DNA of 64,000 bases from Candidatus Phyllobacterium onerii. GTDB taxonomy: Bacteria; Pseudomonadota; Alphaproteobacteria; Rhizobiales; Rhizobiaceae. Position 1 is the first letter of the stretch. Every line of letters begins with the position of its first letter. The notes beneath the pieces are model-generated. The model saw nothing but the letters and a program-made list of their open reading frames with translations. It was not told the origin of the DNA and ran no database searches. Of the stretch, positions 26,357 to 35,684 are shown in pieces. Both the position numbers and the translations under genes were made by a program. Location of the stretch: positions 124,001 to 188,000 of the forward strand of contig NZ_JAQMHX010000001.1 in the NCBI RefSeq assembly GCF_028331445.1, read 5' to 3'.

Positions 26357-27727
26357 ATGACAGAGTTTATCAACAATTTCGAGGAATCAAGCCGCCTCCG
26401 CGCACTTGCCCACCATGTAATTCCCGGGGGGGCACATACCTATGCCAAGGGTGACGATCAATATCCGCAGCTATCGCCGGGCTTCATAGCCAGAGGTTTC
26501 GGTAGCCACGTGTGGGATGTCGATGGCAATGAGTACATAGAATACGGAATGGGAAACCGTTCCGTTGGGCTAGGCCACGCATACGCTCCCGTTCTGGAGG
26601 CAGCGACACGTCAGTTGCAGCTCGGCTGCAATTTCACCCGCCCCGCCGATATAGAAGTGGAATGTGCTGAAACCTTTCTCGAGACCATCCCCGGTGCGGA
26701 GATGGTGAAGTTTTGCAAAGATGGATCGGATGCAACATCCGGCGCGGTCCGGTTGGCAAGAGCGGTAACCGGGCGAGATATGATCGCACGCTGCGGTGAT
26801 CATCCATTTTTTTCGACAGACGACTGGTTCATCGGTGACACCGAGATGAATGCAGGCATCCCTGATGCCGTGCAGAAGCTCACCGTCAGTTTCAAATACG
26901 ATGACCTCGATAGCGTACGCGCGCTGTTCAACAGGTTTCCGGGGAAAATCGCAGCGCTAATCCTTGAGCCGTCGCGCGGTGATGACCCGAAGAATAATTT
27001 CCTTCATGCGGTGCGTGACCTTTGCCACAGCAACGGAGCCTTGTTTATCCTGGACGAAATGATCACAGGCTTTCGTTGGCACAAAGGTGGCGCTCAGCAG
27101 CTGTATCGCATCGAGCCCGATTTGTCCTGTTTCGGCAAAGCACTGGGTAATGGATTCTCAGTCTCTGCGCTTGCTGGCAAACGCGAATACATGGAACTTG
27201 GTGGGCTTGAACAAACGGCTAGTCCGCGCGTGTTCCTGCTTTCCACAACTCATGGCGCAGAAACGCATGCATTGGCAGCCGCCATTGCCACGATGCGCAT
27301 CTATCAAGATGAGCCCGTCATCGAACACTTGCACCGTCAAGGTGACGCTCTGCGAACGGGCATAACTCAAGTTGTCGCTCGTCACAGTCTTAATGAATAT
27401 TTCCGGGTCACCGGCCGATCCTGCTGCCTCGCTTATGCGACGCTGGATCAAGCCAAGTCACCGTCTCAAGCATTCCGGACGTTGTTCCTGCAGGAGACCA
27501 TCAAGCGGGGCGTGCTTATGCCGTCGCTGGTAGTCAGCTATACGCACAGCGATGAAGACGTTGCGCGCACGCTCGACGCCGTCGATGGGGCGCTTGGTAT
27601 CTACAAGCAGGCTCTCGAGAACGGTGTTGACAACTATCTCGTAGGCAAGCCATCGCAAGTCGTATTCCGGCGTTTTAACAGACCGCCGGCCGCCGAACGC
27701 GCGCTGGAACTAGCGGGCAATGCCTGA
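26357..27727 (+). CDS. Class III aminotransferase, glutamate-1-semialdehyde aminomutase-like
   Basis: 456 residues. HVIPGGAHTYAKGDDQYPQ, GSHVWDVDGNEYIEYGMG, FCKDGSDATSGAVRLARA, ILDEMITGFRW (PLP aspartate) and CFGKALGNGFSVSAL (PLP lysine) place it with GSA 2,1-aminomutase-like fold type I enzymes. True GSA aminomutase makes 5-aminolevulinate in the C5 pathway, which is not needed here because hemA is present. In a polysaccharide locus it more likely aminates a sugar-linked or small acyl precursor. The start of the next gene overlaps its last 8 bp. Confidence 0.88.
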   Translation: MTEFINNFEESSRLRALAHHVIPGGAHTYAKGDDQYPQLSPGFIARGFGSHVWDVDGNEYIEYGMGNRSVGLGHAYAPVLEAATRQLQLGCNFTRPADIEVECAETFLETIPGAEMVKFCKDGSDATSGAVRLARAVTGRDMIARCGDHPFFSTDDWFIGDTEMNAGIPDAVQKLTVSFKYDDLDSVRALFNRFPGKIAALILEPSRGDDPKNNFLHAVRDLCHSNGALFILDEMITGFRWHKGGAQQLYRIEPDLSCFGKALGNGFSVSALAGKREYMELGGLEQTASPRVFLLSTTHGAETHALAAAIATMRIYQDEPVIEHLHRQGDALRTGITQVVARHSLNEYFRVTGRSCCLAYATLDQAKSPSQAFRTLFLQETIKRGVLMPSLVVSYTHSDEDVARTLDAVDGALGIYKQALENGVDNYLVGKPSQVVFRRFNRPPAAERALELAGNA

Positions 27728-29057
27728 CTGGGCCGAAAAAAGATTCTTCTGGCTGTTTCTTGTATCGGCGATGTGTTGCTCGTTCGTCGCCCAAGCGCAG
27801 CAGCCGGCCTTTCCCCTGCAGATATCCGAAAACCATCGCTATCTCCAGGACGCATCAGGTCGCCCCTTTCTCCTGACAGGCGATACCGCGTGGTCGTTGA
27901 TTGGAGACTTGTCGCGCGAGGACGCGGACATGTATCTCGCCAATCGTCAGAGTCGAGGTTTTAACACGATACTGGTTTCACTGATCGAGCATCGCTTTAG
28001 TCGAAATGCACCACAAAACTACTATAGACATGCTCCGTTTGCTTCCGGTGGAAACTTCACAAAGCCAAACGAGGCTTATTTTGCCGATGCAGACTGGATT
28101 CTGGAACGCGCTCGAGAACGGGGATTTCTGGTTCTTTTGACACCAGCGTACCTTGGAACAAATGGCGGTGACGAGGGCTGGTATCAGGAAATGCACGATG
28201 CGGGTGCGGATGCACTCAGATCATACGGGCGTTATCTCGGCCAGCGCTACCGCCACTTCGATAATATTATCTGGGTTCAGGGGGGCGATTGGGACCCGCC
28301 CACAAAAACCTTGGTGGATGCTCTTGCACAGGGAATCAAGGAGACAAATCCTGAAGCCCTCCAAACGGTGCATGCGGGGCGGGACACGGATGTCCTTCAC
28401 AATTGGGACGAAAAATGGCTCGGCCTCGATACGATTTATACCTATGGTGATGCCCGCACTGCCACTCTGAGACGCTATCTTTCGGGACAAACTCGCCCGT
28501 TCTTTTTCATCGAAGGCTTATATGAAGGAGAGCACAACACAACCCAACAAATCATTCGGGAGATCGCGTATGGCGCAATTCTTTCAGGAGCCGCCGGCCA
28601 GGTGTTTGGCAATAATCCGGTCTGGCATTTTGCTGGTCCGGCTCTTTTCCCACGCCCGGTAACCTGGCAGAAAGCCCTTTCCAGCCGCGGTGCCCAAAGT
28701 ATGAGTCATCTCAAGGCGTTCTTCGACGCTATCGCCTGGTGGACGCTCGAACCAGAGCAGGGGAAACTTCTCGTCGCGCCGGATCCACCGCTTCCCGGGT
28801 ATGTTATTGGCAGTCGCTCGGCGAAGGGTAACCTTGCAGTGATCTACCTGTCCGACCGGAGCAGCGTCATCCTCGACAAAGCAGCGCTAGCGCCAACAAA
28901 GCAACATGCTCGCTGGTTTGATCCTTCATCCGGGCAATTCAGTGAAGCGGTCGCGAAAATTGACCCCAAGGCAAACACCATCGCATTCGAGTCCCCACAG
29001 GCACAAAATTTGGCGGGTTCTTCGGACTGGCTCCTTCTGCTGAGCGATACCGACTGA
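27720..29057 (+). CDS. Secreted GH140-like / DUF4038 glycoside hydrolase
   Basis: 445 residues with an N-terminal signal peptide ([23 protein letters not shown], cleavage near AQA). The barrel segments [45 protein letters not shown]-like [28 protein letters not shown] and [12 protein letters not shown] match DUF4038 proteins related to GH140 apiosidases, and the glutamate of [10 protein letters not shown] is a candidate catalytic residue. It would act in the periplasm on a polysaccharide, perhaps trimming or turnover. It overlaps the upstream aminotransferase by 8 bp, which indicates translational coupling. Confidence 0.82.
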   Translation: MPDWAEKRFFWLFLVSAMCCSFVAQAQQPAFPLQISENHRYLQDASGRPFLLTGDTAWSLIGDLSREDADMYLANRQSRGFNTILVSLIEHRFSRNAPQNYYRHAPFASGGNFTKPNEAYFADADWILERARERGFLVLLTPAYLGTNGGDEGWYQEMHDAGADALRSYGRYLGQRYRHFDNIIWVQGGDWDPPTKTLVDALAQGIKETNPEALQTVHAGRDTDVLHNWDEKWLGLDTIYTYGDARTATLRRYLSGQTRPFFFIEGLYEGEHNTTQQIIREIAYGAILSGAAGQVFGNNPVWHFAGPALFPRPVTWQKALSSRGAQSMSHLKAFFDAIAWWTLEPEQGKLLVAPDPPLPGYVIGSRSAKGNLAVIYLSDRSSVILDKAALAPTKQHARWFDPSSGQFSEAVAKIDPKANTIAFESPQAQNLAGSSDWLLLLSDTD

Positions 29058-29220
29058 GTGCGTCAGCGTTCAGGCGATTGCATCGGACAAAAGGCGTAGC
29101 ACATTTGCCGAAAGTGTAGTTCGTATCGATGATGATCCTCCGAACTCCTCTCTCGCCGTTCTGCCCGCCCGCAAGTACCGTTTACCAGAAAAACATCTAT
29201 GCGTAGAAGGACGATACACA

Positions 29221-30291
29221 ATGAAAGTACTTGTGACAGGGCATCGCGGTTATATTGGAACGGTCATGGCGCCTTTCCTGATGAAAGCCGGCCATGAGGT
29301 TCACGGCTACGACGCCGAGCTCTATCGCAGTTGTTCCTACGCCCCAGGGGGCCCCATCGCCGACATTCCCGCGGTCTGCAAGGACGTACGTGACGTGACG
29401 GTAAGCGACCTCAAAGGCTTCGACGCTATTATTCATCTCGCGGCATTGTCGAATGATCCGCTCAGCAATCTCAATCCGGATATCACCTATGAAATCAACC
29501 ATCGCGGCAGCGTGAAATTTGCTGAAACGGCAAAGAAGGCTGGAGTTTCCCGGTTTCTCTTTGCTTCGTCATGCAGCAACTACGGCAAGTCGGGCGAGGG
29601 CATGATAGACGAGACCGGACAGCTCAATCCCGTTACGGCCTATGGCTCGTCCAAAGTGCTCGCCGAGAAAGACATTGCAAAGCTCGCCGACGACAATTTT
29701 ACACCTGTCTATTTGAGGCCTGCGACCGCATATGGTCTGTCTCCGATGCTGCGATTTGATATTGTCCTGAATAATCTTGTCGCTTGGGCGGTCACTGAAG
29801 GTGTCATCCTGCTGAAATCCGATGGGTCGCCCTGGCGTCCGATCGTCCACATCGAAGATATTTCGCGCGCTTTCCTCGCTGCTATGGAAGCGCCCAAGGA
29901 CAAGGTACACAACGAAGCATTTAATGTAGGTCAGTCGGCGCATAATTACCGCATTCGGGAAATTGCAGAGATCGTGGCGCAGGTCGTGCCCGGTTGCCGG
30001 CTTGAATTTGCAGATGATGCGGGTCCAGACACGCGTTCTTATCGTGTAAGTTTCGAAAAAATCGCCCGGGTTCTGCCAGCATTCAAACCGGTCTGGGATG
30101 CCAAGGCCGGTGCAGAGCAGTTGCATGCGGCTTACATGAGTGCCGGATTGACCCTCCAGGAATTCGAGGGTCCTCGTTATCAACGCATCAGCAACATCCG
30201 GAAGTCGCTGGACGAGGGCACGTTGAACCAGAGCCTACGCCGTATTCCATCGTCATCTCGGCATCCGGCCTTGGCCGATGCCGTCATATGA
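29221..30291 (+). CDS. NAD-dependent epimerase/dehydratase (extended SDR)
   Basis: 356 residues. The Rossmann motif [12 protein letters not shown] (G-x-x-G-x-x-G), catalytic F-A-S-S-C-S-N-Y-G and Y-G-S-S-K ([12 protein letters not shown]) are intact, and [22 protein letters not shown] and [16 protein letters not shown] are typical of nucleotide-sugar epimerases. AAGGA lies 9 bases before the ATG. The substrate is not predictable; the genes that follow (C-methyltransferase, CDP-glucose synthase-like) suggest a CDP- or dTDP-linked modified sugar. Confidence 0.9.
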   Translation: MKVLVTGHRGYIGTVMAPFLMKAGHEVHGYDAELYRSCSYAPGGPIADIPAVCKDVRDVTVSDLKGFDAIIHLAALSNDPLSNLNPDITYEINHRGSVKFAETAKKAGVSRFLFASSCSNYGKSGEGMIDETGQLNPVTAYGSSKVLAEKDIAKLADDNFTPVYLRPATAYGLSPMLRFDIVLNNLVAWAVTEGVILLKSDGSPWRPIVHIEDISRAFLAAMEAPKDKVHNEAFNVGQSAHNYRIREIAEIVAQVVPGCRLEFADDAGPDTRSYRVSFEKIARVLPAFKPVWDAKAGAEQLHAAYMSAGLTLQEFEGPRYQRISNIRKSLDEGTLNQSLRRIPSSSRHPALADAVI

Positions 30292-30306
30292 CCATCCGTG
30301 TCTGCC

Positions 30307-31680
30307 ATGAACAGCTTTATGGTATCGTTTGATACGATCAGGACGACGGGCGACGTCGAGGTTGATGTGGGGATCCGCATCTACGCGCTCGCCGCCCGGC
30401 TTTTTCCGATCTGCCGAAGCATAACCGGGGACGGCGTGCGTGAAACGCTACAAATCCTCGGCCAGCATGTCGATCTGACACAATACGAGGTCCCGACCGG
30501 GACGCAGGTGCTTGATTGGACAGTGCCCCAGGAATGGAATATCCGCGACGCCTATATCAAGGACCCATCTGGCCGGAAGGTTCTCGACTTCGCTGACAAT
30601 AATCTGCACGTCCTGGGATACAGCGCGGCTGCGCGGCAGACGATGCCCCTCAGCGAACTTAAATCCCATATCCATTCCTTGCCCGAACAGCCGGACCTTA
30701 TTCCCTACAGAACGTCTTACTACAGCGAGCAATGGGGCCTGTGCATGGCGCACAACGAACTCCTTCAGTTGCAGGACGGTGAATACGAAGTTCTGATTGA
30801 TTCCGAGAAGCGTGACGGACATTTGACCTATGGCGAATATGTCCACAAGGGTCAGTCAGATAGAGATGTGCTGCTTTCCGCCCATATCTGTCATCCATCA
30901 CTGGCCAATGATAATTGCTCCGGCCTGGCACTATTGGCTTGTCTGGCCAAAGCGTTACGTACACGCAAAACACGCTACAATTATCGCTTCCTTTTCGCGC
31001 CCGGAACGATCGGTGCGCTCACGTGGCTTGCCGGCAATGAAGACAAAATATCCCGGATCGACCATGGACTGATCGTTTCTTGTGTCGGCGATGGCGGCGG
31101 ACCCAACTACAAGCGAAGCCGTCGGGGCAATACCCTCATCGATCAGGCAATGCAGTACGTGCTGAACGCGGACGGCAGACAGGGTAAGATTAGCGATTTC
31201 AGCCCTTACGGCTATGATGAACGCCAATACTGTTCGCCCGGATTCAATCTCCCGGTTGGGCTGTTCCAACGGAGTGCCTTTGGAACATTTCCTGAATATC
31301 ACACATCTGCTGACAATCTGGATTTCATCTCGCCGGAGCATCTGGGCTCGTCCTATCGGATGATCATGGATGCGATCGATATATTGGAGATGAACTGGAC
31401 GCCGATTAATCTTTTCCCGAAAGGCGAGCCTCAACTGGGCAGGCGTGGTCTTTATTCTGCACTAGGTGGCGACAAGTCTGCCGGAGAAACCGCCATGGGG
31501 TACCTTTGGGTGCTCAATCTGGCAGATGGCAATCACACGCTGCTCGATATCGCACAGAAATCCAACATGTCCTTCCGCGATATCGCCCGTGCCGCGCAGT
31601 TGCTGCTCGCAAACGGCCTGCTTGCCGAGGCGCCGGAACAAGATCAGGCGGGTGAGGCGTCCAGCAGCGGCCAAGCTTGA
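30307..31680 (+). CDS. DUF4910 (aminopeptidase-like) protein
   Basis: 457 residues from ATG 30307; GTG 30298 and ATG 30319 are alternatives and none has a good ribosome site. FPICRSITGDGVRETLQIL near the N-terminus, then LLSAHICHPSLANDNCSGLALL and FGTFPEYHTSADNLDFIS supply the H/D/H residues of an M28-like zinc aminopeptidase core, and the last 90 residues (YLWVLNLADGNHTLLDIAQKS onwards) look like a winged-helix tail. Proteins of this type recur in polysaccharide clusters beside an SDR, a methyltransferase and a cytidylyltransferase. The substrate is unknown; it may not be a peptide. The final 37 bp overlap the convergent rfbC. Confidence 0.85.
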   Translation: MNSFMVSFDTIRTTGDVEVDVGIRIYALAARLFPICRSITGDGVRETLQILGQHVDLTQYEVPTGTQVLDWTVPQEWNIRDAYIKDPSGRKVLDFADNNLHVLGYSAAARQTMPLSELKSHIHSLPEQPDLIPYRTSYYSEQWGLCMAHNELLQLQDGEYEVLIDSEKRDGHLTYGEYVHKGQSDRDVLLSAHICHPSLANDNCSGLALLACLAKALRTRKTRYNYRFLFAPGTIGALTWLAGNEDKISRIDHGLIVSCVGDGGGPNYKRSRRGNTLIDQAMQYVLNADGRQGKISDFSPYGYDERQYCSPGFNLPVGLFQRSAFGTFPEYHTSADNLDFISPEHLGSSYRMIMDAIDILEMNWTPINLFPKGEPQLGRRGLYSALGGDKSAGETAMGYLWVLNLADGNHTLLDIAQKSNMSFRDIARAAQLLLANGLLAEAPEQDQAGEASSSGQA

Positions 31681-32183
31681 TCTTTGTCAGACAGGACGGT
31701 TGGCTTCGCTGGCCAGTCGATTGCAAATGCCCGATCATTCCACCTAACACCGGTCGAGGCCTGCGGATTGTAAAACTCCGATATGAGATAGGAGACAGTC
31801 GCGTCGTCGCGCAGCGTCTGGAAACCGTGCGCAAATCCCTTCGGAATATAGAGCTGGCGGCAATTGCTGTCGGAAAGTTCGTAGGCAGCCCAACGCCGGT
31901 AGTTAGGCGAGTGAGGACGAAGATCGATGATGACGTCCAGGATGGCGCCCCTTATGCAGGAAACGATCTTCACCTCAGCGTGCGGTGCCGTCTGAAAGTG
32001 CATACCTCGCAGAGTATGTTTGGTTACCGAATGCGACATGCTGTGCTGAACAAATGTTGTTTCGAGTCCATGTTCTCTGAACTCGTCTACGCAAAACGTT
32101 CGTGCGAAGGATCCGCGTGCATCCGAGAGTGGAACCGTCTCGACAAGCCATGCACCATTCAGTTCTGTCTCGGTAAATCTCAT
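31644..32183 (-). CDS. rfbC: dTDP-4-dehydrorhamnose 3,5-epimerase family protein
   Basis: 179 residues, a cupin. SDARGSFARTFCVDEFREHG, VQHSMSHSVTKHTLRGMHFQ (catalytic histidine in L-R-G-M-H-F), VSCIRGAILDVIIDLR, LYIPKGFAHGFQTL and DATVSYLISEFYNP are the family signatures. The enzyme epimerises C3 and C5 of a 4-keto-6-deoxy sugar nucleotide. rfbA, rfbB and rfbD are not in the window, so it may serve the neighbouring CDP-sugar genes, not rhamnose. The start overlaps the stop of an upstream 110-residue ORF by ATGA. Confidence 0.93.
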   Translation of the reverse strand: MRFTETELNGAWLVETVPLSDARGSFARTFCVDEFREHGLETTFVQHSMSHSVTKHTLRGMHFQTAPHAEVKIVSCIRGAILDVIIDLRPHSPNYRRWAAYELSDSNCRQLYIPKGFAHGFQTLRDDATVSYLISEFYNPQASTGVRWNDRAFAIDWPAKPTVLSDKDQAWPLLDASPA

Positions 32184-32512
32184 TCTGTTCGCCTCATTTC
32201 GACCATTTCTGAACGGCCAATTTTGTCAAACTCCGCGTACACGCGAAAGTCACAATAAGACGTAGGCCACTCATCGCCGATGTTCCTGCCACGTGGATTG
32301 AACGCTTGCGGAGCGGCAAGGGCCACACTCCGTTTGACGGACACCATATGGAGACGTTCCACCGTTCGGATGAGCCCACTGATCGCATTGTCATATCGCC
32401 CGCGCGTGTTGAAGGCCGTAACTTCATAGCCTGAGGATGCCGCTTGTCCCGAGAATCTCATGCGGACAGGGGAACACACGTGGTGATCAGGAGCCAAGGC
32501 ATGAATATTCAA
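32180..32512 (-). CDS. Possible small ORF or gene remnant upstream of rfbC
   Basis: 110 residues. The C-terminal half, with segments FNTRGRYDNAISGLIRTVER, AAPQAFNPRGRNIGDEWPTS and YCDFRVYAEFDKIG, has the composition of a real protein and its TGA overlaps the rfbC ATG (32181-32183), the arrangement of a translationally coupled pair. The first 15 residues overlap the divergent methyltransferase start, so either it starts later or it is the 3' remnant of a longer gene. No family recognised. It fills what would otherwise be a 317-bp gap. Confidence 0.4.
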   Translation of the reverse strand: MNIHALAPDHHVCSPVRMRFSGQAASSGYEVTAFNTRGRYDNAISGLIRTVERLHMVSVKRSVALAAPQAFNPRGRNIGDEWPTSYCDFRVYAEFDKIGRSEMVEMRRTE

Positions 32513-33796
32513 ACCAGTACTCTCTTATTGGCGAATCGCCCAAGCGACAAAAAACATTCCTGTCGCCTGTGCGGCACCGGTTTGAAGTACACTTTCATCG
32601 ATCTCGGAATGTCGCCTCCCTGTGAGAGCTTTGTTCCGCGCGAACTGATCGATTCTATGGAAGCATACTATCCGCTCCACGCTTACGTTTGCGAAGAGTG
32701 CCTGCTGGTGCAATTAAGCGAATATGTCAGCCCGCAGGCCATTTTTGAAGAGTACGCGTATTTCTCTTCCTATTCCACCAGCTGGGTCGCGCATGCGAAG
32801 AAATACTGCCATCAGATGGCCGAGCAACTCCAGCTTGGTCGTGACAGTCTTGTCGTCGAGCTCGCCAGCAATGACGGTTACCTGCTTCAGCACTTCCTTC
32901 CGTTGAACATTCCCGTGCTAGGCGTCGAGCCGGCGGCCAATGTTGCCAAGGTTGCTATTGAGAAGGGTATCCCGACACGCGTTGAATTCTTCGGTGAAAA
33001 ATATGCTCAGGCGCTGGTGAATGAAGGACTGCGCGCAGACCTCATCGCCGGCAATAACGTACTGGCGCAGGTACCGGACCTCAACGATTTCGTCGCCGGC
33101 ATGAAAATCCTGTTGAAGCCCGAAGGTGTTATCACCCTGGAGTTTCCTCATATCGAGAAACTGATCGCCGAAAACCAGTTTGACACGATCTATCACGAGC
33201 ACTTTTCTTATTTCTCACTTCTCACCATCGAACTTATGGCCGAACGGCATGAGTTGAAGGTCATCGACGTAGAGGAACTCGGTACGCATGGTGGCTCGTT
33301 GCGCGTTCACCTCGCGCATGCGGCTAGCGAGCGTCCGACTCAGCCAAGTGTGGCCCGAGTTGTGAAGAATGAGATCGATGCAGGCCTCGACAGGATCGAG
33401 ATATACACCTCGTTCGTAGAGAATGCCCGCCAGGTAAAGCGTGAGCTTCTATCTTTCCTGATTGAAGCAAAAAAGGCCGGCAAGACCATCTGCGGATATG
33501 GCGCACCCGGTAAGGGCAACACGCTGCTTAATTATTGCGGTATCGGAACCGATTTTCTCGATTTCACCGTGGACCGGAATCCCTACAAGCACGGCCGCTA
33601 CACACCTGGCATGCATATTCCGATCGAACCCGTTGAAGCCATCGATCTGGTGAAACCAGACTACATCCTGATCCTGCCTTGGAATCTCAAGGACGAGATC
33701 GTTGCACAAATGCGGCATGTCCAGGAATGGGGCGCAAAATTCGTTGTTCCCATTCCAGGTGTCGCCGTCATCGACCCGAAGGAGCTCAAGCCATGA
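32501..33796 (+). CDS. SAM-dependent sugar C-methyltransferase
   Basis: 431 residues from ATG 32501 with AGGAG 7 bases upstream. Layout is that of TylCIII/NovU-like NDP-sugar C-methyltransferases: an N-terminal zinc domain (C-R-L-C and C-E-E-C pairs), a SAM domain (VVELASNDGYLLQHFL, then IAGNNVLAQVPDLNDF), the catalytic YHEHFSYFSL, and a C-terminal domain with GYGAPGKGNTLLNYCGI and ILPWNLKDEI. These enzymes methylate C3 of a 4-keto sugar nucleotide, giving branched sugars. Its stop overlaps the next start (ATGA). Confidence 0.9.
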   Translation: MNIQTSTLLLANRPSDKKHSCRLCGTGLKYTFIDLGMSPPCESFVPRELIDSMEAYYPLHAYVCEECLLVQLSEYVSPQAIFEEYAYFSSYSTSWVAHAKKYCHQMAEQLQLGRDSLVVELASNDGYLLQHFLPLNIPVLGVEPAANVAKVAIEKGIPTRVEFFGEKYAQALVNEGLRADLIAGNNVLAQVPDLNDFVAGMKILLKPEGVITLEFPHIEKLIAENQFDTIYHEHFSYFSLLTIELMAERHELKVIDVEELGTHGGSLRVHLAHAASERPTQPSVARVVKNEIDAGLDRIEIYTSFVENARQVKRELLSFLIEAKKAGKTICGYGAPGKGNTLLNYCGIGTDFLDFTVDRNPYKHGRYTPGMHIPIEPVEAIDLVKPDYILILPWNLKDEIVAQMRHVQEWGAKFVVPIPGVAVIDPKELKP

Positions 33797-34605
33797 AAGT
33801 TGTTCTGTTCTGTGGTGGCATGGGCACCCGCATCCGCGAATATTCGGAAAACGTTCCAAAACCCATGATCCCGCTTGGCTCTCAACCGATCCTGCGGCAT
33901 GTCATGCAGTACTATGCCGACTATGGACATGATGATTTCATCCTTTGCCTTGGCTACAAAGCCAACGTAGTCAAGGACTTTTTCCTCAATTGCCGCCCGC
34001 AGACGTTCTCGGACTGTGTGGTCACGGGTGATGGCAATGTCGAGGTGCTGGGTGAGTCGCAAAAAGATTGGCGTATTTCCCTGATCGACACGGGTATCTG
34101 GCGCAACATCGGCGAGCGCCTCTGGGCGGTACGCAATCAAGTCCGAAACGAAAAGATATTTCTCGCCAACTATAGTGACGGCCTGAGCAATGTCGATCTG
34201 GACGACATGATAGAAAAGTTTGAAGCCAGCGGCAAAATCGCATGCTTTCTTGCCGTTCGTCCGCCACTTACTTATCATCTGGCGGACATAGCCGAAGATG
34301 GACGTGTGCGCGAGTTCCGCTCCTCTGACCGTTCCGACATCTGGATAAATGGTGGTTACTTCCTCTTCCGCGGCGAGATATTCGATTATATGCGGGAATC
34401 CGAGGAACTCGTACTCGAACCCTTCAGCCGGCTCATCGCAGATGACATGCTGATGGCCTACAAGCACGAAGGCTTCTGGCGTTCAATGGATACACTGCGC
34501 GATTGGCAGGCTCTCCAGGAAATGGTTGAGCGCGGTGAAATGCCTTGGACAGCTCATGGCGCACTGAAAGACGGCTCCAACATCCGTTTGGTCAAGGCGT
34601 TATGA
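33793..34605 (+). CDS. Glucose-1-phosphate cytidylyltransferase-like nucleotidyltransferase
   Basis: 270 residues from ATG 33793, inside the previous stop (ATGA). LFCGGMGTRIREYSENVPKPMIPLG is the nucleotide-binding loop (G-G-x-G-T-R with the K-P lysine), HVMQYYADYGHDDFILCLGYK and EGFWRSMDTLRDWQALQEM match RfbF-type enzymes that make CDP-glucose from CTP and glucose 1-phosphate. CDP-glucose is the entry to 3,6-dideoxy and branched sugars, but no clear CDP-glucose 4,6-dehydratase lies nearby. The next gene overlaps its stop by ATGA. Confidence 0.88.
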   Translation: MKVVLFCGGMGTRIREYSENVPKPMIPLGSQPILRHVMQYYADYGHDDFILCLGYKANVVKDFFLNCRPQTFSDCVVTGDGNVEVLGESQKDWRISLIDTGIWRNIGERLWAVRNQVRNEKIFLANYSDGLSNVDLDDMIEKFEASGKIACFLAVRPPLTYHLADIAEDGRVREFRSSDRSDIWINGGYFLFRGEIFDYMRESEELVLEPFSRLIADDMLMAYKHEGFWRSMDTLRDWQALQEMVERGEMPWTAHGALKDGSNIRLVKAL

Positions 34606-35261
34606 AGCAATTGCCTTTGGCGAGACGCGGAGAGCGTCTTTCTGTCCTTTGCCTGGGAGCGCATTCGGACGATATCGAAATAGGTGCAGGGGGGACGATC
34701 CTGCGTCTTATTGCCGATGGTGTTCTGCTTGATGTACATTGGTGTGTGCTAAGCGCACCCGGGATCCGTGCGGGTGAAGCAAATGCTTCAGCTGTTGCTT
34801 TTCTTGAAGGCGCCGTCACGAGCAATATCGAACTTGCCGAGTTTGAAGACAGCTATTTCCCCAGCCAGTCCCGCGAGATCAAACAATGGCTCAATGCTGT
34901 ACGCGAACGCGTCTCACCCGACGTGATTTTCACGCACTCGCGCGACGACGGCCACCAGGATCACAGGGAGGTGAACCGCCTGACAACCAATGTCTTCCGC
35001 AATCATTTTGTGCTCGAATATGAAATTCCAAAATGGGACGGGGATCTCATGCAGCACAACACCTATATGCCCTTGCCGTCCAGGATCATGGACCGGAAGA
35101 CCGAACTTCTTCTCGAGCACTTCGGGACGCAGCGCTCGAAAGACTGGTTCGATGAATTGACATTCAAAGGCCTGGCCCGACTACGGGGCATGGAATGCCG
35201 TGCTGAAGAGCGCTTTGCCGAAGCCTTCACAAATCGCAAGTTGGCCTTGACTATAGGATAA
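34602..35261 (+). CDS. PIG-L family deacetylase
   Basis: 219 residues from ATG 34602 (ATGA overlap). The metal-binding motifs are LGAHSDDIEIGAGG (A-H-x-D-D) and FTHSRDDGHQDHREVNRL (H-x-D-H). Family members deacetylate N-acetylglucosamine on lipids or small molecules. Here it closes a coupled trio with the C-methyltransferase and cytidylyltransferase, so it probably removes an acyl group from a sugar nucleotide or lipid-linked sugar. Confidence 0.9.
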   Translation: MKQLPLARRGERLSVLCLGAHSDDIEIGAGGTILRLIADGVLLDVHWCVLSAPGIRAGEANASAVAFLEGAVTSNIELAEFEDSYFPSQSREIKQWLNAVRERVSPDVIFTHSRDDGHQDHREVNRLTTNVFRNHFVLEYEIPKWDGDLMQHNTYMPLPSRIMDRKTELLLEHFGTQRSKDWFDELTFKGLARLRGMECRAEERFAEAFTNRKLALTIG

Positions 35262-35684
35262 CCCTCGGTCACTCGCGCCGCTCTGCATTCAAACATGCAG
35301 GATGCCGTTCTTCCCTCCTGACCACATTTTAGAATCTAACGAATCACGTGTTTAAAGCGATGCGAATCACTGCGTTCGCGTCGTTTACCGTTCTACGCAG
35401 CATAAATCCCAAGTATAAGCCTTTCTTTATATGTTTAGTTCGGCGGCAGATGCGGGGGAAACGAACTAATAGGCATCCTCGACGAATTAATCCAGCCTAT
35501 GGGATCGGGCTATAGCTGGCTACACCGTCAAATTTTTTACCATCGAAGGAATTATAAGAGGATTAAAGACACTAACAAATAAAGAGCGTAAATTAATATT
35601 CGTGAAAAAGAAGTGCGGCTGGACGTGTTTAGGTGCGTTCAATAGATCAACTCGCAACAAAAGATAAAAATTGGGGTTAATACA
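35262..35684. other. AT-rich intergenic region before a LuxR-type regulator
   Basis: 423 bp with no gene seen. It contains a short hairpin CTGCAT-TCAAAC-ATGCAG (35283-35300) 22 bp after the PIG-L stop, not followed by a T run, and a direct repeat CGAATCAC at 35340-35347 and 35363-35370 (23-bp period). The second half is clearly AT-rich. Confidence 0.4.

Noticed and set aside
26357-27727. Annotation as hemL (C5 pathway)
   Set aside because: hemA is present, and the gene is embedded in a polysaccharide locus.
31644-32183. Inference of a full dTDP-rhamnose pathway from rfbC
   Set aside because: rfbA, rfbB and rfbD are not in the window; the cupin epimerase may serve other sugars.
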